Source of the DNA: Aeromonas salmonicida subsp. salmonicida
GTDB taxonomy: Bacteria; Pseudomonadota; Gammaproteobacteria; Enterobacterales; Aeromonadaceae
Direction of reading: 5' to 3'
Assembly: GCF_001643305.1 (NCBI RefSeq)
Contig: NZ_LSGW01000102.1
Coordinates: 1-64,000, forward strand
DNA: 64,000 nucleotides
The translations under genes were made by a program, and so were the position numbers. The notes under the pieces were generated by a model, which was not told where the DNA came from, did no database searches, and saw only the letters and a program-made list of their open reading frames with translations. Positions 1 through 8,155 of the stretch are shown one piece after another. Each line of letters begins with the position of its first letter. Position 1 is the stretch's first letter.

Positions 1-55
1 AGGCTTTTCGAGGCACCGACTGGCTTGATTGCGTTGCCGCTTGCCCTGTCGATGT

Positions 56-88
56 GGCGCATTATAGAGAGATTGATCGCGTTGGCAA
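56..88 (-). promoter_or_regulatory. rRNA-type strong promoter firing out of the window
   Basis: Read on the minus strand, a TTGCCA -35 (83-88) and a perfect TATAAT -10 (61-66) are separated by 16 bp. A GC-rich discriminator GCGCC (56-60) follows, and AT-rich DNA lies upstream (about 95-135), like an UP element. This combination is typical of rrn P1 and other stringently controlled promoters. Transcription would run leftwards past position 1, so the promoted gene, possibly a 16S rRNA operon, is not visible. The promoter elements are seen; the rrn identity is inference. Confidence 0.55.
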
Positions 89-164
89 GGCCTTCAATGC
101 AATAAAACTGCAAAAATCGGCACTTTTTTAGTTATTCATATCCAACCACAGGTTTTGTACAAAC

Positions 165-173
165 TTATCCACA
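165..173 (+). other. DnaA box
   Basis: A perfect TTATCCACA nonamer lies about 80 bp upstream of the strong minus-strand promoter. A single box is not an origin; it could titrate DnaA or regulate the promoter. Confidence 0.45.
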
Positions 174-285
174 GAAATGCCGTAAAACGGCACTATTGGC
201 ATCATGAGTGCCCCCCGTTTAGCCAGTGGAAGTACCACTCCTTGCGTGCCGCCCCTCCCGCTCATCTACCTATATAAAGAAGCGA

Positions 286-1332
286 TCACGCCAAGCCCGC
301 TTCTTTCACCCATGCGGCGATCAACTCGGCGGCCGGGAGGTCACGGCAACCCGATACATTCTGCCCCGCCCACAATGGCGAGAAGCTACTATCACCCACC
401 TTTTCAGCTGCCGCACGCAACGGTGCCAGCGCGCTGCTGGCATGGGGGAAGTCAGGTGCCAGATCCGAGAGCGAGCCCAGCTCCCGCATCAGCCGGTTGA
501 CTATCCCTCGCGCCGGGCGGCCGCTGAACACCTTGGTCAGGGCAGTGTGCTGGCTCTGGGCAGAATGAATCGCGGCGCGATGCAGGGCAGAGGTCGTCGC
601 CTCATGACAACATAGGAAGGCAGTTCCCATCTGGACGGCGCTGGCGCCCAACGCCAGGGCGGCCCCGATACCTTTGCCATCGACTATGCCACCGGCAGCG
701 ATGATGGGCAGCTCTACCGCCGCGACTATTTGTGGCAGCAAGGTAAAGGTACCTTGCTGCCAAGCGAGATCCTCATTGAGGAAATGGCCGCGATGGCCGC
801 CGGCCTCCAGCCCCTGCGCTATGATGGCATCGGCGCCATGACGAGCCAGCCATTGCGCTTCAGCTACCGTGGTCGCACTGGCAAACACTTTTGCTCCCGT
901 GGCTTTCACCCGGGCCAGCAGGCCCGGTTCGGGCAGGCCGAAATGAAAGCTGACTACCGCAGGTTTGAACTCGGTCAGGATGGCGGCATGCTCGGCGTTG
1001 AACGGGGCACGACCTGGCCCACTCGATACAGCATCGGTACTCACACCGAACTCGGCATAAAAAGGCGCCAGCGCCTGTTGCCAGCGTGCAACCTGCTGCG
1101 GATCGGGATCCCCTTGCTGATGACAGAAGAAGTTGATGTTGAATGGCCCCAGACCGCTGGCGGCAAGCCGAGCGAGCTCGCTTCGCAGGTCAGTCGGACT
1201 GAGCATGGCCGCCGGCAAGGAGCCCAGACAACCCGCGCCGGTGACGGCCAGCGCCAGTGCACTGTTTTGCACTCCCGCCATGGGGGCCTGAATGAGGGGA
1301 TAACGCATCCCGAGCTCTGCAAACAGGTTCAT
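286..1332 (-). CDS. nitronate monooxygenase (NMO/2-nitropropane dioxygenase family)
   Basis: This 348-residue FMN-dependent TIM-barrel enzyme would oxidise alkyl nitronates such as propionate-3-nitronate, which is toxic to succinate dehydrogenase. Family marks are the N-terminal YPLIQAPMAG motif (residues 12-21), a central HGADAIIAQGLEAGGHRG segment that contains the catalytic His region, and the AAGGI plus AVQMGTAFL phosphate-binding end of the barrel. Length is normal for class I bacterial NMOs. It starts 2 bp after the stop of the helix-hairpin-helix gene, so the two form an operon. Some homologues were annotated as FabK-like enoyl reductases, but the His-containing motif favours NMO. Confidence 0.88.
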   Translation of the reverse strand: MNLFAELGMRYPLIQAPMAGVQNSALALAVTGAGCLGSLPAAMLSPTDLRSELARLAASGLGPFNINFFCHQQGDPDPQQVARWQQALAPFYAEFGVSTDAVSSGPGRAPFNAEHAAILTEFKPAVVSFHFGLPEPGLLARVKATGAKVFASATTVAEAQWLARHGADAIIAQGLEAGGHRGHFLNEDLAWQQGTFTLLPQIVAAVELPIIAAGGIVDGKGIGAALALGASAVQMGTAFLCCHEATTSALHRAAIHSAQSQHTALTKVFSGRPARGIVNRLMRELGSLSDLAPDFPHASSALAPLRAAAEKVGDSSFSPLWAGQNVSGCRDLPAAELIAAWVKEAGLA

Positions 1333-1334
1333 GG

Positions 1335-1613
1335 CTATGTACCCCGCGTACAGTCCGAAACAGCAGCGACCTGGCTGCGCGCCAGCGCTATGGCGCCATT
1401 GATGGCGCCGCGGGCCTGCGGGCTGTTCTGCCAGCAGGTCGACCCCAGCATGCTGGCCACCAGCTGGACTATATGGGCTGTATCCGCCTCGGCCAGCTCG
1501 CTCAGTGTGTGGTAACCCAGCTGTTCGAGCCGCCCTATGACGGTGGGACCCACCCCTTTCACCCCAAGCAGCAAGCTTCGTTCCTGTGCCGAGAACTGTT
1601 TTATGTCGGTCAT
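1335..1613 (-). CDS. small helix-hairpin-helix protein
   Basis: A 92-residue protein. Its core LLGVKGVGPTVIGRLEQLGY (from about residue 14) is a helix-hairpin-helix, as found in non-specific DNA-binding proteins and in the Cdd1 'pathogenicity locus' family. The start at 1613 is chosen because GGAAAGGAGT lies at the right distance upstream; an upstream in-frame ATG has no such site. It is the first gene of a two-gene unit with the nitronate monooxygenase. The function is unknown and there is no catalytic domain. Confidence 0.75.
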   Translation of the reverse strand: MTDIKQFSAQERSLLLGVKGVGPTVIGRLEQLGYHTLSELAEADTAHIVQLVASMLGSTCWQNSPQARGAINGAIALARSQVAAVSDCTRGT

Positions 1614-1685
1614 TGCCCAGACTCCTTTCCTATGGCGGTATTTGAACATCAGGCCCGCAAGGGGCCCGATGAAGATAGAGAATGA

Positions 1686-2336
1686 TCAGCGCACGCTGCG
1701 CAGCAGGAAGTCCGGCTGACCGCAGGAGCGCAGTTCACGCTTTTGCACCTCGTCGGAACAGGTGACGGCATCCGTCCCCTCCTTGTTGATGCAGATGTAG
1801 ACCTCCCGCAGGAAGCGACCACCGTCGGCACAGGCAACCGTGATGTTGTCTGGCGCCAGCCAGTCGTTGGCACTGGCCAGATCCGCCTTGAGCTGGAAGC
1901 GGCTTTTGCGCAGAGGCTCGGCAGGGGACTGATACACGGCCGGGATCTTCACCTTCTGACGCAGGTCGCTGGCAAGCTGATGATACTGGCGCTGACTGAG
2001 GCCTGAGCAGGTACCGTGTTTCTCCCACTCATGGCGATAGAGAAAGCCGCTGGGGTAGAGCCCGGCAAACTGCTGCTCCATGTCGGGATCCAGCCGCTCG
2101 CGGGAACAGCTGCTCGGGTAGCCGCGCTGGTACTGGGGCCAGAGGCCGTGCAACACGAAGCCCAGCTGGCGGGAGCATTGATCCCGATCGGCAGGTTTGA
2201 TGGCGCAATGCTCCGGCGACCAGGAGAGCGCTAGGGCGTAATAGTCAAACTCGCCCGCTTGCCCCTTGGCCTGCACGGTAGAAGAGTACAAGGGGGAGAG
2301 CAGCAGAATGCCGAGCAGCACAACAATCTTCTTCAT
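1686..2336 (-). CDS. secreted ribonuclease, T2 family
   Basis: A 216-residue precursor with a signal peptide (MKK then a hydrophobic core, cleavage near residue 23-24). It cleaves RNA without base specificity through 2',3'-cyclic phosphates, in the periplasm or outside the cell. Both conserved active-site segments are present: CAS I, FVLHGLWPQ (His63), and CAS II, HEWEKHGTC (His102, Glu103, His107). Several cysteines suit an exported disulfide-bonded enzyme. The start is placed at the signal peptide, not at the longer open frame. It lies divergent from the carbonic-anhydrase-like gene. Confidence 0.93.
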   Translation of the reverse strand: MKKIVVLLGILLLSPLYSSTVQAKGQAGEFDYYALALSWSPEHCAIKPADRDQCSRQLGFVLHGLWPQYQRGYPSSCSRERLDPDMEQQFAGLYPSGFLYRHEWEKHGTCSGLSQRQYHQLASDLRQKVKIPAVYQSPAEPLRKSRFQLKADLASANDWLAPDNITVACADGGRFLREVYICINKEGTDAVTCSDEVQKRELRSCGQPDFLLRSVR

Positions 2337-2572
2337 CTTGGGTTCCAGCGTTATATCAAAAGAGTGCCAACGCGGCAGAGCAGCCCCGTCGGCAGACGTC
2401 ATGCTCCCATATTTTGAGAAGAGGGAACACCCCGGCAAGATGACAGCGCGCCCCTGGGGGTCAGACCAGTAAAGGGTTCCCCCTCCCGTTCCACAGGCGT
2501 AAGCTGACCCACCGGCAGGCCCTCATGCCTCGCCCTTTCCCCATCCCGATTTCATCTTCAACAGGATGCAAC

Positions 2573-3133
2573 ATGATCCGCAAGAATCCATCCGGCCACC
2601 TGCCGGTCATCGACGAGTCCGCCTATATCGACAAGACAGCCATCATCTGTGGCAAGGTGATCATCAAGGAAAACGTGTTTGTCGGCCCCTATGTGGTGAT
2701 CCGCGCCGACGAGGTGGATGCCAATGGCGACATGGAGCCCATTGTCATCGGCGCCAACTCCAACATTCAGGACGGGGTGGTGATCCACTCCAAGTCCGGC
2801 GCTGCCGTCACCATAGGCGAGTACACCTCCATCGCCCACCGCAGCATAGTGCATGGCCCCTGCGAAGTCGGTAACCGGGTCTTCATCGGCTTCAACAGCG
2901 TGCTGTTCAACTGCCATATAGGTGAAGGTTCAGTGGTGCGCCACAACTCTGTGGTGGATGGCTGCGATCTGCCCCCCGGCTTCTATGTGCCCTCCACGAC
3001 CCGCATCAACCAGCAGAGCGATCTGGCCGAGATCCCCAGAGTCACTGTGGATGCCACCGAGTTTTCCGAAGATGTGGCTCACACCAACATAGACCTGGTC
3101 AAAGGTTACAAGGCGCTCTCCAACGAGTTTTGA
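2573..3133 (+). CDS. gamma-carbonic-anhydrase-like hexapeptide-repeat protein
   Basis: A 186-residue left-handed beta-helix protein with repeated hexapeptides (IICGKVIIKENVFVGPYVVI, then IQDGVVIHS and IGEYTSIAHRSIVHG). The histidines IVIHS, AHRS and VHGP sit where the Zn ligands of Methanosarcina Cam-type carbonic anhydrases lie, so hydration of CO2 is plausible. The start at 2573 follows an ACAGGA site. It could instead be an acyltransferase-like protein without carbonic anhydrase activity, as several family members are. It is monocistronic, with a hairpin after the stop. Confidence 0.78.
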   Translation: MIRKNPSGHLPVIDESAYIDKTAIICGKVIIKENVFVGPYVVIRADEVDANGDMEPIVIGANSNIQDGVVIHSKSGAAVTIGEYTSIAHRSIVHGPCEVGNRVFIGFNSVLFNCHIGEGSVVRHNSVVDGCDLPPGFYVPSTTRINQQSDLAEIPRVTVDATEFSEDVAHTNIDLVKGYKALSNEF

Positions 3134-3155
3134 GGCCGACCCGGTTTCATGACAC

Positions 3156-3181
3156 ACAACGGGCGCTCTGGCGCCCGTTGT
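3156..3181 (+). terminator. hairpin after the carbonic-anhydrase-like gene
   Basis: Perfect 11-bp arms (3156-3166 and 3171-3181) around TCTG, 22 bp after the stop. There is no real T-tract, so termination efficiency is uncertain. Confidence 0.5.
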
Positions 3182-3279
3182 CACAAGTGTAAAGGGGGCG
3201 AAAAGGGTGTGTAAAAGCGATTGAGCGCAGCATAGGTGTGGCGTTTGATGGGCCATATTCACCCGGATGGAGTCATCCC

Positions 3280-3570
3280 ATGTCATGCAAAGCCCTTCTA
3301 TTGCCCCTGCTGCTCGGCAGCCTGTTTGTGCACGCCAGCGACATGCAGCCTCCCCTTCCCGATCGCCCCGGCGCCCATATGCCGCCACCCTCGGTACTCT
3401 ATCAGGCCAGCAAGCAGAGCAAGGATCCCCAGGCGACTGCTCAGGAGCTGTTCAAGAACATCCCTGCCGCCGAGACAGACAAACGCTATGAGGTGGTGAT
3501 CAGTGTGCGGGAGTTGCCGCCGCAAGCCATCCGGGCCCAGCCCATCACTGCCCCGCTCAAGGGCCAATAA
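3280..3570 (+). CDS. small exported protein of unknown function
   Basis: A 96-residue protein with a clear signal peptide (MSCKALLLPLLLGSLFVHAS). The mature part is polar and Pro-rich, and I recognise no domain. GGATGGAGT precedes the ATG at 3280, which fixes the start. The next gene begins 1 bp after its stop, so the two exported proteins are surely co-transcribed. Confidence 0.6.
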   Translation: MSCKALLLPLLLGSLFVHASDMQPPLPDRPGAHMPPPSVLYQASKQSKDPQATAQELFKNIPAAETDKRYEVVISVRELPPQAIRAQPITAPLKGQ

Positions 3571-3571
3571 T

Positions 3572-4012
3572 ATGAACAAGGATCGCCCGTGGCCGTGGGC
3601 GCTGGCGCTGTTCATCGTCCTTCCTGCGCTCGCGGGCCCGGGCGAGATGGGCAGACCGGGCGGCCCGCCGGGACGCGACATGCCACCTTCCGCCCTCCGC
3701 CATGGTCACTACGCAGGCCCCTGGTCAGCCCCAGCGCCGGGCCATCGCATTGACAGGCTGCCAGGCGGGGTGGAGACCCTATTGCTGGCGGGGCTCACCT
3801 ACTATGTGCTCGGCGGCATCTATTACCAGCAACAGGAGAGCCACTATGTGGTGGTCACGCCACCCACTCAGGCCATCTTGGTGCAAACGGGGACCCACCT
3901 CATCCCGCTGGATCTGAATGGCCGCCGCTACTACGTCAGAGACGGCCACTACTATCAGCGGGAGATTGACGGGCGCTACACGGAAGTGCCGCCCCCCGCA
4001 GCGCTGCGGTAA
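3572..4012 (+). CDS. DUF6515-like exported protein
   Basis: A 146-residue protein with a signal peptide, then a Gly/Pro-rich linker, and a Tyr-rich C-terminal module (ETLLLAGLTYYVLGGIYYQQ, HYVVVTPP, RYYVRDGHYYQ). Such paired 'YYxxGxYY' elements are characteristic of the small SH3-like repeat family DUF6515. The likely location is periplasmic or outer membrane. It follows the preceding small exported protein after 1 bp. The role is unknown. Confidence 0.6.
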   Translation: MNKDRPWPWALALFIVLPALAGPGEMGRPGGPPGRDMPPSALRHGHYAGPWSAPAPGHRIDRLPGGVETLLLAGLTYYVLGGIYYQQQESHYVVVTPPTQAILVQTGTHLIPLDLNGRRYYVRDGHYYQREIDGRYTEVPPPAALR

Positions 4013-4020
4013 GCAGCAAC

Positions 4021-4046
4021 AAAACGGGCGCCGTAGCGCCCGTTTT
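4021..4046. terminator. bidirectional intrinsic terminator
   Basis: 11-bp arms (4021-4031, 4036-4046) with A-run and T-run on either side. It serves the convergent genes ending at 4012 (+) and 4066 (-). Confidence 0.85.
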
Positions 4047-4065
4047 TATGTGTGTCAGCGGATGA

Positions 4066-4974
4066 TCATGAGCACTTTTTCAGGCTGATATGCCAGTTGG
4101 CACCCGACTGCACCTGATGTTTGGCGGCGAAGCTGTCCATGTTGAGGGCAACCGAGACCTGCAACAGGCTGTTGAGGTAGACCAGCGGCTGGCCTTCCAG
4201 CACGTCGCCGAAGCTGCTGACGTAGGGCGCCTTGCCGTCATACCGGACCACATCCCCTTCACTGATCTTGATACAGGCTTTGTCCCCCTTGTTGATCCCC
4301 ACCTGGGTCAGCAGTGTCTCGTCGATATTGGTCCAGACGTTGCCGTACTGCACATCCAGGATCGGGATTGTGCCCTTGAGGGTGCCATCTTTCTCGGCCA
4401 CAGCCGGCTGATAAGGGATCTTCACCACGTCGGCGGGCAGCAGCGGGCCCACCTGCTCATAGCTGATGGCACCGGAGGCGAGCCGAGCGCCCGTATAGGC
4501 GTAAACATCGCGACCGTGGAAGGTGTAAGACTTCTCGGATCCCTTGAGACGGTTGGTTTTCTCATCGATCTGACGCACAGCGTCTATGCCGAAATGCTCG
4601 GCCACCAGAGTCAAAGTGCCGTTATCCGGGGTGACTATGTAGTGGCCACTCCTGGTCTTGAGCACCACAGAGTGGCGATCTGTGCCCACACCGGGATCTA
4701 CCACGCTGACAAACACAGAGCCCTTGGGCCAATACTGCAGGGTCTGATAGAGGCGGTAAGCCCCTTCCCAGATGTTGTAAGCCGGTATCTCGTGGGTCAG
4801 ATCATAGAGCGGCAGAGTGCGGTCCACCCCGAAGGCAACCCCCTTCATGGCTGACACTGCGCCATCTTTGAGGCCAAAATCGGTCTGGATCACCAGTGCC
4901 TCGTTGGCGGCGGCGATGCCGCTGGCCAGCAGGAGGGCGAGCGCAAGGGCCCGGGGAGCGGTGCGAATATCCAT
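4066..4974 (-). CDS. exported SAM hydrolase (S-adenosyl-L-methionine hydroxide adenosyltransferase, DUF62)
   Basis: A 302-residue protein. After a signal-peptide-like N-terminus (cleavage about residue 23) come the DUF62/fluorinase-family signatures: IQTDFGLKDG, VVDPGVGTDRHSVV, TPDNGTLTLV and FHGRDVYAYT in the N-terminal domain, with the beta-barrel C-terminal domain after about residue 190. The family hydrolyses SAM to adenosine and methionine. The start at 4974 has an AGGAG site. The unusual point is the predicted export, because SAM is cytoplasmic. Not in an operon with its neighbours. Confidence 0.85.
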   Translation of the reverse strand: MDIRTAPRALALALLLASGIAAANEALVIQTDFGLKDGAVSAMKGVAFGVDRTLPLYDLTHEIPAYNIWEGAYRLYQTLQYWPKGSVFVSVVDPGVGTDRHSVVLKTRSGHYIVTPDNGTLTLVAEHFGIDAVRQIDEKTNRLKGSEKSYTFHGRDVYAYTGARLASGAISYEQVGPLLPADVVKIPYQPAVAEKDGTLKGTIPILDVQYGNVWTNIDETLLTQVGINKGDKACIKISEGDVVRYDGKAPYVSSFGDVLEGQPLVYLNSLLQVSVALNMDSFAAKHQVQSGANWHISLKKCS

Positions 4975-5154
4975 ATCAGAACTCCTGAATCGTGATAGAT
5001 GAACAAGAATAGCCATTTAGACATCCAGAATGCCACCTATCATCAGCATTGCAAGCCGTTTCACCTGTATGGGGGGAACAGAAAAGCACTCGCCTATGCA
5101 TGCTGGCGGGTGTATGGATAGGCTTTGCCGTGACGGGATCACAGAGGAAGCAAC

Positions 5155-5613
5155 ATGACCAGACCCCAAGCCCCCACCCTGGCGTTGAATCTGGGTGAAC
5201 AGATCAGCAAGGTACTGATCACCCAGGCCGACGGCATCACCATCACCTACAAGCTGGCATTTGGTCTCGACGCCATGACACCGGGACCGTTTCGCCAGGA
5301 TCCGCCGACGGCGCACGAACTGGAACGGGCCATCATGGTGGTGGAGGATGCGCTCATGCCGCTGGCGGCCCGCATTCCGGCCCACGAGCTGGTGACGCTG
5401 CACAGCCCGGTCCCGCTGGCTGGCGAGCTCGGCAGCCATGAGCTGAGCCGGGAGAGCATTGAGCAGCTGTTCGGCCAGTTTGCCGCCATGGTGGAAGGGG
5501 ACCCACTGGCGGCGGCCCACTTGCCCAAGGGGCGGCACTTTGCCGCCGTTTTGTTGATCCTGCGGGAATGGATGCACCACCTGGATGCCAAACGGGTAGT
5601 CGTAGCGGAGTAA
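5155..5613 (+). CDS. hypothetical protein
   Basis: A 152-residue, acidic, soluble protein that I do not recognise. There is no signal peptide or membrane segment. It is mostly predicted helical, with an N-terminal beta part (LALNLGEQISKVLITQADGI) and a conserved-looking GLDAMTPGPFRQDPPTAHEL stretch. GAGGAAGC upstream of the ATG is a good ribosome-binding site, and codon use matches the neighbours. The 3' end faces the MFS gene across 19 bp. Confidence 0.6.
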   Translation: MTRPQAPTLALNLGEQISKVLITQADGITITYKLAFGLDAMTPGPFRQDPPTAHELERAIMVVEDALMPLAARIPAHELVTLHSPVPLAGELGSHELSRESIEQLFGQFAAMVEGDPLAAAHLPKGRHFAAVLLILREWMHHLDAKRVVVAE

Positions 5614-5632
5614 GTGCTGGCGGATAAATGGC

Positions 5633-6865
5633 TCAGGCCGCGGCTCGCTCGAAGCGGGTTCGCGACACAACCCAGGCCAGACCAAGACTGATCAGAACAG
5701 AGCCGAGGGCGAGTACATCCACCGCTGCCAGCAGGCCGACGCTGTCGCTCACCCAGCCCAGCAGCACAGGTACCCAGTTGGCCACATAGGCGATCACATA
5801 GAAGAGCGACACCAGCCGGGCGTGGCTGGCACTGGGGGCAATGCGATTGACCAAAGTCGCGCTGCCGACAAACGCGGCGCCCTGGGCATAACCGGACACC
5901 AACAGCCCGAACCCTGCCAGCCACAACGACTGATAGTGAACGGCGCCGGTAAACAGCAGCACGCTGAGCGCCAGGGCAAGGCAGCCGCTCTGCAGTGTGT
6001 GGCGGGCATCGAGGCGGCGAGCCCATAGCTGGCACAGGCCGGAGAACACCAGATAGGCTGCGATGAGATAGCCAAACAGGCCGAGATCCCGCATCCCCAG
6101 CAACTGGCTCGCCACCTTGGGGCCGATTGCCAGCAGACTGGCCGCCACCGCCCAGGCGGTAAAGAGAGCCAGGGCGCAGAGGAAGAACGCCGCCCCCGTG
6201 GCTTTGAGCCCCTCCCCCAAGGAGCCCTTGCCCTGCCCCGATGCCACTGGCGGCTGCGCTCGTGCGCTGGCGGGCCAGCTCAACACAACGCCGACCATGG
6301 CGCAGGTCGCCAGCCCCATGATGAGCAGGAAGGGCAGTTGAGTCGGATAGAAGTCCAGTTGCAGCGCCAAGCCGCTGAATACCGGGCCGAGCGCCAGCCC
6401 GGCGGTGAAGGAGAGGGTCGCGCTGAGCGCCGCCCGCTTGCCGCCATCCCGGGGGCCGAAGCGCAGCAAGGCCACATTGGCGGCGCCGGTCAGCGCCCCC
6501 GTGCCAATGCCAGCCAAGACCCGCGCCAGCAGCAGCGACCAGAACGAATCGGCCAGGGAGAAGAGCAGGGCTCCCCCCAACACCGCCAGCAACGCAGGCA
6601 ATATCATGGCACGCAGGTCTGTCACCCGGCCCGCCAGATTGCCCACTCCGAACAGCGAGATCAGCACGCCAGCCGCATAGCCACCATAAATCAGGGTGAG
6701 GCTCACATCGCTCAACGCCAGCATCTGCTGATAGTGGGGATAGAGCGGCGTAGGCACGCTGCTGTTGAGCAGCGCCGACATCAGGGCCAGCGGCAGAAAC
6801 AGCAGAATGGCGCCATGGGCAGCGCCCGACTGGCAGGGCCCGGGGGTAGACAAGGGTGATGACAT
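5633..6865 (-). CDS. MFS transporter
   Basis: A 410-residue integral membrane protein with about 12 hydrophobic segments. It has the motif-A-like loop between helices 2 and 3 (GNLAGRVTDLRA) and the SSVPTPLYPHYQ motif after helix 1, which is frequent in a drug/unknown-substrate MFS subgroup. The start at 6865 places helix 1 normally; the longer frame to 6961 would add a Cys/Arg-rich tail. It is divergent from a LysR gene (7090), the usual arrangement for a regulated exporter. The substrate is unknown. Confidence 0.85.
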   Translation of the reverse strand: MSSPLSTPGPCQSGAAHGAILLFLPLALMSALLNSSVPTPLYPHYQQMLALSDVSLTLIYGGYAAGVLISLFGVGNLAGRVTDLRAMILPALLAVLGGALLFSLADSFWSLLLARVLAGIGTGALTGAANVALLRFGPRDGGKRAALSATLSFTAGLALGPVFSGLALQLDFYPTQLPFLLIMGLATCAMVGVVLSWPASARAQPPVASGQGKGSLGEGLKATGAAFFLCALALFTAWAVAASLLAIGPKVASQLLGMRDLGLFGYLIAAYLVFSGLCQLWARRLDARHTLQSGCLALALSVLLFTGAVHYQSLWLAGFGLLVSGYAQGAAFVGSATLVNRIAPSASHARLVSLFYVIAYVANWVPVLLGWVSDSVGLLAAVDVLALGSVLISLGLAWVVSRTRFERAAA

Positions 6866-7089
6866 GTACGGCTCCGATGGGCACGGGGCCAAACCCCGCT
6901 GGTGAGAGGCGGCCATGATAGCGCCCGCACAGCGCCGCCGACAGCAGCACAAATGCATCATGCGGCTTCAATAATGCATGCGTTCGACATCTATTTGCAC
7001 GCACACCAGGGCACACTTGGCTTGTGATCCCGCCTGTGCTGGCTTCTAATGGGCTCGCCCCAGCGGGGGGAACTTGAGTGGGAGGCTCG

Positions 7090-7959
7090 ATGATCAACTG
7101 GGATGACGCGCGTTTTTTTCTGGCATTGGCAAGACAGGGCACACTGCGTGGCGCGGCCGGGGTACTGGGGGTCGATCAGGCTACCGTCGGGCGACGCATC
7201 ACGGCGCTGGAGCAGAGTCTGGGCTCCAAACTCTTTATCCGCACACCAAAACTCTATGACCTGAGCCCGCTCGGCGAAACCATGCTGGCTGATGCCAGCG
7301 CCATGGAGCAGGCCATCCAGGCCATAGAGCGCAAGGCAAGCGCCGGGGATCAGAGCCTGTGCGGCGAGGTACGCATCGCCACCACCGATACCCTGGCACA
7401 GGCCTTCGTGCTGCCAGCCCTCACCCTGCTGCGCGAGCGCCATCCCGGCATTCGTCTCAGCCTGCAGACGGCGGTCAACGTCAGTGATATCGCCTGTCTC
7501 GAAGCCGATCTCGCCATTCGGGGCATGCGTCCCGACAACGACGAGCTGGTGATCAAACGCCTCACCACCATAGAGATGGGGCTCTACGCCTCTCACGACT
7601 ATCTGGCCAGACACGGTACACCCAAGTGCGGCCTCGGCCTGAGCCAGCATGCCCTGCTGCTGTTTGCCAAAGAGCTGGTCTCCCGCCACTGGCACAGCCT
7701 GTGCGGGGAGCCGCTGCACGAGCCGAATGTGGTGCTGCAGTGCAATGCCCAGCTGCTGTTGTTGGCGGCGGCCCGTCAGGGGCTGGGGATAGCGCTGCTC
7801 TCCACCTTTCTGGCAGACAAAGAGACTGAGCTGGTACGGGTGCTGCCCGCCCTCAGCGATCCGGTCGATATCTGGCTGGTGCTCCACCCCAACCTGCAGA
7901 AGGCCAGCCGGGTGCGCGCCGTGGTGGATGCGCTGGAAGAGGTGTTTCACTGCCGTTAA
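7090..7959 (+). CDS. LysR-family transcriptional regulator
   Basis: A 289-residue protein. The N-terminal winged helix-turn-helix ([20 protein letters not shown], then [18 protein letters not shown]) is followed by a substrate-binding domain from about residue 90. Start at 7090 after GGGAGG. It is transcribed away from the MFS gene with a 224-bp shared control region, so it probably controls that transporter and itself. The effector is unknown. Confidence 0.9.
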   Translation: MINWDDARFFLALARQGTLRGAAGVLGVDQATVGRRITALEQSLGSKLFIRTPKLYDLSPLGETMLADASAMEQAIQAIERKASAGDQSLCGEVRIATTDTLAQAFVLPALTLLRERHPGIRLSLQTAVNVSDIACLEADLAIRGMRPDNDELVIKRLTTIEMGLYASHDYLARHGTPKCGLGLSQHALLLFAKELVSRHWHSLCGEPLHEPNVVLQCNAQLLLLAAARQGLGIALLSTFLADKETELVRVLPALSDPVDIWLVLHPNLQKASRVRAVVDALEEVFHCR

Positions 7960-8155
7960 CCAGCACAGAGTGTTCCAGCACAGGGAGTTGCTCGCCATGG
8001 CGCAGCTCCCGAGCCCGAGCAGGGGAATATGGTGAGGGATAAAGGCCAGTCCCCTCCCCGCCTTCTGCCCATGCCCCCGCTTCTGTTACCATGCCGGCCA
8101 CTATGATTGTTTCCATCGTGGCCCTGGCCGCGATAACCCCACACTGGTGCCTTCT

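Noticed and set aside
5247..7142. 631-codon open frame antisense to the MFS gene and the 5155 gene
   Set aside because: Low-complexity Arg/Gly/Pro-rich shadow of GC-rich genes; no domain and no binding site.
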